DNA from: Kiritimatiellota bacterium
Lineage (GTDB): Bacteria; Verrucomicrobiota; Kiritimatiellia; RFP12; UBA1067
Reading direction: 5' to 3'
NCBI GenBank assembly: GCA_009777165.1
Contig: WRML01000124.1
Location: 1 to 6,761 of the forward strand
Length of the DNA stretch: 6,761 nt
The translations under genes were made by a program, and so were the position numbers. Below are positions 1-5,117 of this stretch, in pieces (the stretch's first letter is position 1; every line of letters starts with the position of its first letter). A model generated the notes under the pieces. It was given only the letters and a program-made list of their open reading frames with translations, was not told the origin of the DNA and ran no database searches.

Positions 1-255
1 GAGGGCATGGGCGGCGGCGGCGAGCCAGCGGCCGGCACTGAACGGCTCGGGGGGGGTGACGAGGTCAATGCCGTAGTAAGGGCCCCCCCTGCGCGTCTCG
101 GGGGGGGGCTTGGCGGTGCCGACGTCCATGCCCTTGTAGACGAGCATGGCGTCGGCAGAGAGGATGGCCCCCCCCGTTTGCTCGGCGAGGATCTGGGCGA
201 CGGCGCTCTTGCCTGTGGCGGTCGCGCCCGCGAGGAACCAGGCGTTAGAGCGCAT
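1..255 (-). CDS. miaA: tRNA dimethylallyltransferase MiaA, N-terminal part (runs off left edge)
   Basis: MiaA transfers a dimethylallyl group to N6 of adenosine 37 in tRNAs that read UNN codons; it acts in the cytoplasm. The 85 visible codons start MRSNAWFLAG and carry the P-loop GATATGKSA (residues 10-18), then SADAMLVYKGMDVGTAKP (about residues 34-51), which matches the family block SADSRQVYRGMDIGTAKP, and YYGIDLVTPPEPFSAGRW further on. Two positions of that block differ from the usual one: Ala for Ser after SAD, and Leu for the usual Gln. The start at 255 is supported by a Shine-Dalgarno GGGGGAG on the minus strand (263-269), seven bases away. It overlaps the stop of the upstream minus-strand fragment by 11 nt, which suggests translational coupling. 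The gene contains runs G8, C7, G9 and C8 on the plus strand, all read in frame. The catalytic C-terminal two thirds lie outside the window. Confidence 0.93.
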   Translation of the reverse strand, partial: MRSNAWFLAGATATGKSAVAQILAEQTGGAILSADAMLVYKGMDVGTAKPPPETRRGGPYYGIDLVTPPEPFSAGRWLAAAAHAL

Positions 256-421
256 AAACCGGCTCCCCCGACGCTTCGACGCTCGCGCGGAAATAGGGGT
301 TCTCGAAGTGGCGCGCGATCACCAGATCCACCCTCCTGTTGAAAAACGCCTCCAGACTGCTCTCCAAATCAAAATAATGTCCAACAATCCCGTTCCGTTT
401 CTGTGTGATAAGGTCAATCAT
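245..421 (-). pseudogene. C-terminal remnant of a MNT-type nucleotidyltransferase
   Basis: This 58-residue reading frame begins MIDLITQKRN and ends with RRVDLVIARHFENPYFRASV followed by EASGEPVYAL. The pattern of a hydrophobic helix (HYFDLESSLEAFF), then RRVDLV, then NPYFR and a final VYA is typical of the C-terminal half of small MNT/MntA-like nucleotidyltransferases (about 95-110 residues), which often partner HEPN proteins. The N-terminal half that should hold the GS and DxD catalytic motifs is missing: a stop in the same frame lies six codons before the ATG. A neighbouring frame just upstream reads DLLRYGIEFLGML before its own stop, which faintly recalls the DIDLLVEF segment, so a frameshifted and decayed gene is plausible. 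No clear ribosome binding site precedes the ATG at 421. Its stop lies inside the miaA start region. Family assignment rests on motif memory only. It could still be a short expressed protein. Confidence 0.5.
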
Positions 422-516
422 AACATACCCAGAAATTCAATGCCGTATCTTAGCAGATCGCGGCGGCACGGCGCAAGAGGAAAGTGAAGGACGTTCGAGC
501 GCGCGCGAGCGTCGAA
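275..516. repeat. 15-bp inverted repeat pair flanking the divergent intergenic region
   Basis: TTCGACGCTCGCGCG at 275-289 has an exact reverse complement CGCGCGAGCGTCGAA at 502-516. The first arm lies in the nucleotidyltransferase remnant (coding RASVE on the minus strand), the second in the intergenic stretch before the kdsA promoter. The arms are 212 bases apart, too far for a simple hairpin. The sequence is CG-rich, so chance is possible. Confidence 0.55.
447..476 (-). promoter_or_regulatory. possible weak promoter for the leftward genes
   Basis: On the minus strand a TTGCGC (471-476) and a TAAGAT (447-452) are separated by 18 bases, close to a sigma-70 layout about 30 bases upstream of the nucleotidyltransferase fragment. 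The -35 matches the consensus at only three positions, so this is a suggestion. Confidence 0.2.
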
Positions 517-570
517 AGTCGGTGACTTGCCGGAACCAAAAAAAATTCCCCGCCCCCCGTGTAATCGTGC

Positions 571-599
571 TTGTTTTCGCAGGGGTATCATGCAATAAT
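571..599 (+). promoter_or_regulatory. likely sigma-70-type promoter of the kdsA operon
   Basis: TTGTTT (571-576) and AATAAT (594-599) are separated by exactly 17 bases, in an AT-rich island inside otherwise GC-rich DNA. An A8 tract lies further upstream (538-545). Transcription would start near 606, giving a leader of about 30 bases before the kdsA ATG. This is the only clear promoter-like site seen ahead of the eight rightward genes, whose spacing leaves little room for others. Confidence 0.5.
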
Positions 600-605
600 G
601 ATGTG

Positions 606-620
606 CCTTTTTTTAAAAGG
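606..620 (+). other. short AT-rich hairpin in the kdsA leader
   Basis: CCTTTT (606-611) and AAAAGG (615-620) are perfect inverted arms around a TTT loop. They lie just ahead of the kdsA Shine-Dalgarno GAGGAGA (626-632) and near the predicted transcript 5' end. It could stabilise the mRNA end, but the stem is weak. Confidence 0.3.
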
Positions 621-635
621 GTTGCGAGGAGATTC

Positions 636-1445
636 ATGAGCGTTAAGGTTGGCAAGACGATTTTCGGTGGGAAACGGTTGGTGTTCATCGCGGGGCCGTG
701 CGTGATCGAGTCGGTCGCGGGGACGATGGACCTGGCGGCGAGGCTGGTGAGGCTGGCGCAGGAGTTGGAGGTGCCGTTCGTGTTCAAGGCGTCGTTTGAC
801 AAGGCGAACAGGACGTCGGCGGACGCGTACCGGGGGCCGGGCATCCTGGACGGGCTGGAGATCCTGAAGGAGGTGCGTGACCGTTTCAACGTGCCTGTGC
901 TGACGGACATCCATGAGCCGTGGCAGGCCGGGTTCGCGGCGGACGCGGTGGACATCCTCCAGATCCCGGCGTTCCTCTGCCGGCAGACGGACCTGGTGGT
1001 GGCGGCGGCGGAGACGGGTAAGGCCGTGAACGTGAAGAAGGCGCAGTTCCTGGCCCCGGAGGATATGGTGAACGTGATTGCGAAAATCGAGGCGGCAGGG
1101 AATACGAAGATCATCCTGACGGAACGGGGGTCGAGTTTCGGTTACCATAATCTGGTGGCGGATATGCGGAGCCTGCTGGTGATGCGGGGGTTCGGATACC
1201 CGGTCGTGTTCGACGCGACACACAGCGTGCAGCGCCCGGGGGGGGCGGGCAAGGAGAGCGGGGGGGACGGGCAGTGGGCCCCCGCGCTGGCAAGGGCGGC
1301 GGTGGCGACGGGCGTGGACGGGGTGTTCATGGAGACGCACGTCAATCCGGCGGAGGCGTTGTCGGATAAGGCAAATGCGATCGCGCTTAAGGATTTGCAA
1401 AAGGTGTGGCGGTCGCTGATTGCCATCCATGGGATTGTGAGATGA
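636..1445 (+). CDS. kdsA: 3-deoxy-D-manno-octulosonate 8-phosphate synthase, metal-dependent type
   Basis: KdsA condenses phosphoenolpyruvate with arabinose 5-phosphate to make Kdo-8-phosphate, the precursor of the Kdo sugar in LPS. The 269-residue protein shows IAGPCVIES (18-26), FVFKASFDKANRTS, RGPGILDGLEIL, IQIPAFLCRQTDL, AVNVKKAQFLAP and LTERGSSFGYHNLV. It belongs to the metal-dependent class: the four metal ligands known from the Aquifex aeolicus enzyme (Cys11, His185, Glu222, Asp233) correspond to Cys22 (GPC), His196 (DATHSVQ), Glu233 (METH) and Asp244 (LSD), with identical spacing. E. coli-type enzymes have Asn in place of that Cys. The start at 636 is chosen from GAGGAGA at 626-632 and from the fit to family length; earlier in-frame codons extend into non-coding leader. 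Two G runs (G8 at 1238-1245, G7 at 1260-1266) stay in frame. The stop overlaps the start of the next gene, and kdsA heads the operon. Confidence 0.97.
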   Translation: MSVKVGKTIFGGKRLVFIAGPCVIESVAGTMDLAARLVRLAQELEVPFVFKASFDKANRTSADAYRGPGILDGLEILKEVRDRFNVPVLTDIHEPWQAGFAADAVDILQIPAFLCRQTDLVVAAAETGKAVNVKKAQFLAPEDMVNVIAKIEAAGNTKIILTERGSSFGYHNLVADMRSLLVMRGFGYPVVFDATHSVQRPGGAGKESGGDGQWAPALARAAVATGVDGVFMETHVNPAEALSDKANAIALKDLQKVWRSLIAIHGIVR

Positions 1446-2047
1446 TGAGAAACGGGTGGCCATCGAATGCTACGGATGTGTCGAGTCGAATCGAGGCACG
1501 TCGAATCGAATCGGATCGGATCGGTAAGGTTGGTATCCTTTGTGCAGTCCTTTGTGCCCTTTGTGGTGGAAATGCGCTTGCTGATGCGAATGACCACCGT
1601 TTTGAGCAGTGGCTGGCGAATCGGGCGGACATGGGGGAGTGGGAGGCGTTGAGCGGGAAATGGGAGGGGGCGAGCACAATGGGGGAGGCCCCCGTCGAGA
1701 ACCTCGTGCTGCCGCTCGAACATTACGGGAACGGGCGCGTGAAGACGGTGTTGCGGGCGGAAAAGGCACACCTCCTGGAGAATGACCTGGTGTTCGCGCG
1801 GAACGTAAAGGTGGAGATGTTGTCGCCAGATGGGAAACCCGAGGGGGTGCTGCTCGCGCAGGACTGCCTCATTGACCGGAACACGAAACGCGGCTACTCC
1901 CGGGGGGCGGTGGAAGTCAAGGCGGGGGCTGACCACCTGAAAGGCCGCGGAATGTACTTTTCAACGGACGACCAATTTATTAAAATACTCTCCGAATGCG
2001 AAATCCATACGTTTCGCATTCCGGCGAGATTCGGGAGGCTGTCATGA
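1442..2047 (+). CDS. LptC-like periplasmic LPS export protein with repeat-derived N-terminus
   Basis: This is probably the LptC-type protein that passes LPS from the LptBFG transporter to LptA. The assignment comes mainly from position, directly ahead of lptA-like and lptB genes, and from the region after the signal: VLRAEKAHLLENDLVFARNV, GAVEVKAGADHLKGRGMYFS and DDQFIKILSECEI resemble the LptC/OstA beta-strand repeats. The protein is 201 residues from the ATG at 1442 (200 from the ATG at 1445), about the usual LptC length. The kdsA stop overlaps both ATGs, and only a weak GTGAG precedes them. Residues 14-28 (SSRIEARRIESDRIG) come from a pentanucleotide tandem repeat. Residues 31-43 (GILCAVLCALCGG), the core of a signal peptide with likely cleavage after ALA (47), come from a CTTTGTG repeat. 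No other usable in-frame start lies before the ATG at 1630, which would lose the signal. The family call is moderate; OstA-like protein of unknown role is the alternative. Confidence 0.62.
   Translation: MMRNGWPSNATDVSSRIEARRIESDRIGKVGILCAVLCALCGGNALADANDHRFEQWLANRADMGEWEALSGKWEGASTMGEAPVENLVLPLEHYGNGRVKTVLRAEKAHLLENDLVFARNVKVEMLSPDGKPEGVLLAQDCLIDRNTKRGYSRGAVEVKAGADHLKGRGMYFSTDDQFIKILSECEIHTFRIPARFGRLS
1481..1525 (+). repeat. pentanucleotide tandem repeat (TCGRR-type, 9 units)
   Basis: Nine consecutive five-base units read TCGAG, TCGAA, TCGAG, GCACG, TCGAA, TCGAA, TCGGA, TCGGA, TCGGT. Eight fit TCG plus two bases; one has diverged. An isolated TCGAA also occurs at 1463-1467. The tract lies inside the LptC-like gene between its start codon and signal peptide, so gain or loss of one unit would shift the reading frame. 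Confidence 0.85.
1536..1568 (+). repeat. CTTTGTG repeat of the extragenic type
   Basis: CTTTGTG occurs at 1538, 1550 and 1559, within units TCCTTTGTGCAG, TCCTTTGTGCCC and TTTGTGGTG. The other strand reads as CACCACAAAGGGCACAAAGG, a family I recall as widespread between genes in PVC and other environmental bacteria, where it yields spurious TKGTKDTK-like peptides. Here it lies in a coding frame and supplies the hydrophobic core of a signal peptide. Recognition of the family is from memory. Confidence 0.6.
1994..2021 (+). other. perfect 10-bp hairpin before the lptA ribosome binding site
   Basis: GAATGCGAAA (1994-2003) and TTTCGCATTC (2012-2021) are exact reverse complements around the eight-base loop TCCATACG. 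The hairpin lies in the last codons of the LptC-like gene and ends 11 bases before the Shine-Dalgarno GGGAGG (2033-2038) of the next gene. No T-run follows, so it is not a standard intrinsic terminator. It may affect mRNA processing or translation of lptA. Confidence 0.75.
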
Positions 2048-2721
2048 GGACGATGAACAGGTTTGTGCAGGTAGGGGGGGCGATGGCGTGCGCGTTGCTG
2101 CTGCCGTGGGTGGCGTGTGCACAGACGGAAGACAAGGGAGAGGCAGTGGCCAAGACGAAGGCGAAGAGGAAGGTCCCGGCGGGTCTCTTCGGTATGGACG
2201 CGAAGGCGGCCGGCACGGACGCGCCGGAGCACCCGACCAAAATCTCCGCCAAAAAGATTGATTACGATTACAAGGAGGGCATCATCCTCTTTGACGAGGA
2301 CGTGCTGGTGGATGACGCGCAGTTCACCATGTATGCCGACCGCCTCATCGTGTTCATGCAAGGCACGAACGATGTGAACCAGATCATGGCAATCGGCACG
2401 GTGAAGATTACCAGCGACCTGCGCTTCGCGACCTGCGACAAGGCGGTTTACACCAAGGAGAACGCACAGATTGTGATGACAGCCGAGAAGGGCAAGAGCG
2501 TGCATCTGGAGACCCAGGGCGACACGGCCGGGGCGGTCAAGGGCGCGGGCGTGGTGATGTGGCTCGATGACGAGCGCGTCCAGATCTTGTCCACCAAGAT
2601 GGTGTACGGGAGTGAGGATGACGAGCGGGCAACGATCACCATCCCGCAGCTCGGGGCAATCAAAGGCATCGGGGAAAAGAAGCCGCCGGAGCCAGAAGAG
2701 AAGAGGGACAATCAAAACTAA
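2044..2721 (+). CDS. lptA: LptA/OstA-like periplasmic LPS transport protein
   Basis: LptA forms the periplasmic bridge along which LPS travels to the outer membrane. The 225-residue protein starts MRTMNRFVQV and has a signal peptide with hydrophobic stretch GGAMACALLLPWVACA and likely cleavage after ACA (residue 26). A Lys/Ala-rich linker follows, then an OstA-type domain from about residue 66: KISAKKIDYDYKEGIILFDE, then DDAQFTMYADRLIVFMQG, AIGTVKITSDLRFATCDKAV and VVMWLDDERVQIL. Alternating strands with GxVxI and ADRL motifs are typical of this family. A charged tail ends the protein (KKPPEPEEKRDNQN). The ATG at 2044 is chosen because GGGAGG (2033-2038) lies five bases upstream and it overlaps the previous stop as ATGA; an in-frame ATG at 1996 lies inside the hairpin and has no such site. 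A G7 run sits in the signal sequence. It is longer than E. coli LptA (185), mainly from linker and tail. Confidence 0.8.
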   Translation: MRTMNRFVQVGGAMACALLLPWVACAQTEDKGEAVAKTKAKRKVPAGLFGMDAKAAGTDAPEHPTKISAKKIDYDYKEGIILFDEDVLVDDAQFTMYADRLIVFMQGTNDVNQIMAIGTVKITSDLRFATCDKAVYTKENAQIVMTAEKGKSVHLETQGDTAGAVKGAGVVMWLDDERVQILSTKMVYGSEDDERATITIPQLGAIKGIGEKKPPEPEEKRDNQN

Positions 2722-2728
2722 TTTGCGC

Positions 2729-3496
2729 ATGACAGCAGAAGACGTGATGAGGACAGAAGCGCCGGACCGGGGAGTGCCGGATCTTCAGGCGGTTGGTCTC
2801 GTGAAGCAGTATGGGTCGCGGACGGTGGTGGACGGCATCTCGATCCACGCGCGCTGCGGCGAGATTGTCGGGTTGCTGGGACCGAACGGGGCGGGCAAGA
2901 CGACGACGTTCTACATGCTGGTCGGGCTGGTGCGCCCGAACGAGGGCACGGTGGCGTTTCAGGGCACGACCATCACCCGGATGCCGGTGTACAGGCGGGC
3001 GCGCCTGGGCATCGGGTACCTGGCGCAAGAGCCGTCCATCTTCCGCACGCTGACGGTCGAGGAGAACGTGCTGGCGATTCTGGAGACGCTGCCGCTGAAC
3101 AAGCCGGAACGGAAACGCCGCGCGGAAGACCTGCTGTCGAGCCTCGGGCTGTCAAAGGTGGCGCGCCAGCGGGCGTACACGCTGAGCGGCGGGGAGCGGC
3201 GGAAACTGGAAATCGCGCGCGCGCTGGTGCGCCAGCCGTCGGTGCTGATGCTGGACGAGCCGTTCAGCGGCGTGGATCCCTTGGCGGTGCATGACATCCA
3301 AGAAATCATCCGCGCGTTGCGCGACGAGGGGCTGGGCATCATCGTGACGGACCATAACGTGCGCGAGACGCTCTCCATTGTTGACCGCGCGTACCTGGTG
3401 TACGATGGGAAAATCTTACGCGAGGGGACCAGTGAGTTCCTCGTGCAGGATGAGGCCGCAAGACGACTTTACCTGGGTACACATTTCAAAATGTGA
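2729..3496 (+). CDS. lptB: LPS export ABC transporter ATP-binding protein LptB
   Basis: LptB is the cytoplasmic ATPase that powers LPS extraction from the inner membrane with LptF and LptG, which are not in this window. The 255-residue protein has all ABC motifs in order: Walker A GPNGAGKTT (51-59), Q-loop Gln100 in YLAQEPSIFR, signature LSGGERRKLEIARAL (152-166), Walker B VLMLDEP (172-178) and H-loop His209 in TDHNVRETL. The stretches GLLGPNGAGKTTTFYM, FSGVDPLAVHDI and RRLYLGTHFKM are close to E. coli LptB along its length, which separates it from other ABC ATPases. The start is uncertain: ATGs at 2729 and 2747 are both possible and neither has a good Shine-Dalgarno. The family homology begins near residue 18, so the shorter form is credible. 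It follows lptA by 7 nt from the first ATG and its stop is 29 nt before hpf. Confidence 0.96.
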   Translation: MTAEDVMRTEAPDRGVPDLQAVGLVKQYGSRTVVDGISIHARCGEIVGLLGPNGAGKTTTFYMLVGLVRPNEGTVAFQGTTITRMPVYRRARLGIGYLAQEPSIFRTLTVEENVLAILETLPLNKPERKRRAEDLLSSLGLSKVARQRAYTLSGGERRKLEIARALVRQPSVLMLDEPFSGVDPLAVHDIQEIIRALRDEGLGIIVTDHNVRETLSIVDRAYLVYDGKILREGTSEFLVQDEAARRLYLGTHFKM

Positions 3497-3525
3497 CCCG
3501 TGTCCAAACAGAAAGGAACAAGCTA

Positions 3526-3867
3526 ATGCCGATTGAGATTACCGTGCGTCATGAAAAAACGAATGAGGTTGACCGCCTGTATGTGGAGAAGCGCGCCGCG
3601 CATCTCGCGCAGAAACTGAAAAAGGTGGACAACGTGCGCGTGGTGCTGGACCGCCAGCGCCACCTGTTTGAGGCCGAGGTGATTGTGGAGCAGAAGGGGA
3701 GTATCCTGGCGGAGGCCAAGGAACACTCGGATACCCTGACGGCGGCGATTGACACCGCCGTGGCGCGGGTCCTGACGCAGATCCGCAAGGCGGAGAGCAA
3801 GCACGAGAAGGCGATTGTTCAACAATCGAAGAAACGCATCAAAACCAATGGCGCAGACGTACAATAA
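3526..3867 (+). CDS. hpf: ribosome hibernation-promoting factor, short form
   Basis: HPF/YfiA-family proteins bind the decoding region of the small ribosomal subunit and silence ribosomes in poor growth conditions. This 113-residue protein shows the fold's typical run: MPIEITVRHEKTNEVDRLYV, AQKLKKVDNVRVVLDRQRHL, EAEVIVEQKGSILAEAKEHS and DTLTAAIDTAVARVLTQIRK, ending in a basic tail. It lacks the C-terminal dimerisation domain of long HPF, so it is a short-type factor, about 15-20 residues longer than E. coli HPF. The ATG at 3526 has AGGA (3514-3517) eight bases upstream; an in-frame GTG at 3493 would overlap lptB but adds no homologous residues. Its end overlaps hprK by 20 nt. Short HPF also sits downstream of lptB in proteobacterial rpoN operons, but rpoN is absent here. 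Confidence 0.93.
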   Translation: MPIEITVRHEKTNEVDRLYVEKRAAHLAQKLKKVDNVRVVLDRQRHLFEAEVIVEQKGSILAEAKEHSDTLTAAIDTAVARVLTQIRKAESKHEKAIVQQSKKRIKTNGADVQ

Positions 3868-4834
3868 GCCGCCGAAGCGACAGCGGAAACCCGTCACGGT
3901 CAGGCGCTTCCTCGACGAGGGCTTGAAGCGCGGGCTCGGGCTGGAGGTCGTCGTCGGCGAGATCGGGTTTGACCGTGTGGTGGGGGAGGCTCTCCTCCAC
4001 CGCCCGGGGCTTGCCTTGACCGGCTATCACCGGTATTTCGCGAACGCGCGCATTCAGGTCGTCGGCCAAGCGGAGCACGCCTATCTGAAGTCGCTGAAGA
4101 AGTACCGCCGGAAACGCGTGGAGGAACTTTTCGCGCAGGAAATCCCGTGCCTCGTGTTCACGAAAGACCTGTCGGTGTTCGAGGAGGTCCGTGAAGCCGC
4201 GGAGGCCAGCCAGACGACCGTGCTGCGGACGGAGATGCTGACGTCGGAGTTCTTGCGGCGGGCGTCGCTGCTGCTGGAGGATGTGTCCGCGCCGTTCGGT
4301 AACATCTACGGGACCATGCTGGAGGTCTGTGGGTTGGGCGTGTTCATCGAGGGGCCCCCCGGCATCGGAAAGAGCGAGACCGCGCTCGGCCTGCTCAAGC
4401 GCGGCCACGCGCTGGTGGCGGATGACCTCACGCACATCCGCCGCACGAGCAGCGACACGCTGATGGCGTCCGCAAAGGAGCAGACGCGCGGTTTCATGGA
4501 GATCCGTGGCATCGGGTTCATCAACGTGTGGCGGACGTTCGGCATCGGCGCGGTACGCGGCGAAAAGCAGCTCGACCTGGTCGTCACGTTGAAACGGCAG
4601 GAGGATTTCGACGAGCTCGACCGCATCGGCACGGGCTTGGCGTGCGAGTTTCTGGGTGTCAGCGTCAAGCACCTGTTGTTGCCGGTCGCCTTGGGGCGTG
4701 AATTGGTGAATCTGGTGGAAACCGCCGCACAGGAGTATGTGTTGCGTGCGTCAGGTTATTCGGCGGCAGATGATTTAGACTCGCGGGTGAAAGCGCATCA
4801 TGTAGAAGGAGGAAAGGGATATGGGGCAAACTGA
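3848..4834 (+). CDS. hprK: HPr kinase/phosphorylase
   Basis: HprK phosphorylates the regulatory serine of HPr with ATP and can remove the phosphate again; it is a cytoplasmic hexamer in studied species. The 328-residue protein has the N-terminal domain motif HRPGLALTGYHRYF (51-64) and RIQVVGQAEHAYLKSL, then the kinase domain: P-loop GPPGIGKSE (169-177), KRGHALVADD with Asp192/Asp193, and the signature MEIRGIGFINV (217-227) followed by RTFGIGAVRGEKQLDLVV. Length is normal. Two places depart from what I know of the family: the usual His-Gly before the P-loop (HGVLVDV) is Tyr-Gly here (YGTMLEV, Tyr154), and the usual PVRPGRN loop reads PVALGRE (279-285). The ATG at 3848 overlaps hpf by 20 nt and has no strong Shine-Dalgarno, so it may be coupled to hpf; a TTG at 3815 would be an alternative. 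The end overlaps ptsH by 14 nt, placing kinase and substrate together. Confidence 0.95.
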   Translation: MAQTYNKPPKRQRKPVTVRRFLDEGLKRGLGLEVVVGEIGFDRVVGEALLHRPGLALTGYHRYFANARIQVVGQAEHAYLKSLKKYRRKRVEELFAQEIPCLVFTKDLSVFEEVREAAEASQTTVLRTEMLTSEFLRRASLLLEDVSAPFGNIYGTMLEVCGLGVFIEGPPGIGKSETALGLLKRGHALVADDLTHIRRTSSDTLMASAKEQTRGFMEIRGIGFINVWRTFGIGAVRGEKQLDLVVTLKRQEDFDELDRIGTGLACEFLGVSVKHLLLPVALGRELVNLVETAAQEYVLRASGYSAADDLDSRVKAHHVEGGKGYGAN

Positions 4835-5117
4835 AAAGGTAAAAGAAACGCGGGATTTTGTTCTTCTGAACAAATATGGGATGCACGTCCGGCCGGCAGG
4901 TCTTTTCGCGAAGGTGGCGTCACGCTACAACGCCGATGTTGAGGTCGAGAAGGAGGGCACCATCGTGTCGGGCAAAAGCATCATGGCGCTCATGACGCTC
5001 GAGGCGGTCTGCGGGACCGTGCTCCGCGTGACGGCGACCGGGGTCCAGGCGCGCGATGTCTTAAATGAACTCGAGGCGCTGGTCAAACGCAAGTTCGACA
5101 TTCCGGATGAACAGTAG
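4821..5117 (+). CDS. ptsH: phosphocarrier protein HPr
   Basis: HPr is the small PTS protein that takes phosphate from enzyme I on a histidine and is regulated by HprK on a serine. The 98-residue protein has KYGMHVRPAGLFAKVA with catalytic His22, and VSGKSIMALMTLEA with Ser53, equivalent to Ser46 of Bacillus HPr, so both sites are present. It carries about seven extra N-terminal residues (MGQTEKV) compared with typical HPr. The start at 4821 has the best Shine-Dalgarno of the window, AGAAGGAGG (4805-4812), inside the end of hprK, with eight bases of spacing; this suggests HPr is made at a higher level than its neighbours. The gene overlaps hprK by 14 nt and is followed by ptsI. No sugar-specific enzyme II is visible nearby, so whether it serves sugar uptake or only regulation cannot be told here. 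Confidence 0.97.
   Translation: MGQTEKVKETRDFVLLNKYGMHVRPAGLFAKVASRYNADVEVEKEGTIVSGKSIMALMTLEAVCGTVLRVTATGVQARDVLNELEALVKRKFDIPDEQ

Noticed and set aside
606..620. Hairpin with T-run considered as an intrinsic terminator for the plus strand
   Set aside because: The stem is only six weak pairs, the T-run is in the stem and loop rather than after it, and no gene upstream on the plus strand needs ending.
588..1463. Long minus-strand open frame (291 codons) opposite kdsA
   Set aside because: It is Arg/His-rich, has no recognisable motif, and lies opposite a gene with all catalytic residues of KdsA. High GC content makes such antisense frames common.
1481..1568. Repeats considered as a CRISPR array or attachment site
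   Set aside because: Units are 5 and 9-12 bases without spacers of constant length, and no cas or integrase gene is present.
1467..1652. Short plus-strand frame beginning MLRMCRVESR
   Set aside because: It reads the pentanucleotide and CTTTGTG repeats in another frame and ends soon after; no ribosome binding site or homology.
1894..2730. Minus-strand open frame of 278 codons opposite the lptA-like gene
   Set aside because: Its composition is that of an antisense shadow. The plus strand has a signal peptide, a ribosome binding site and OstA-like motifs.
3815..3847. TTG at 3815 as the hprK start
   Set aside because: It would lengthen the overlap with hpf, adds a non-homologous stretch, and has no ribosome binding site; the ATG at 3848 is preferred.
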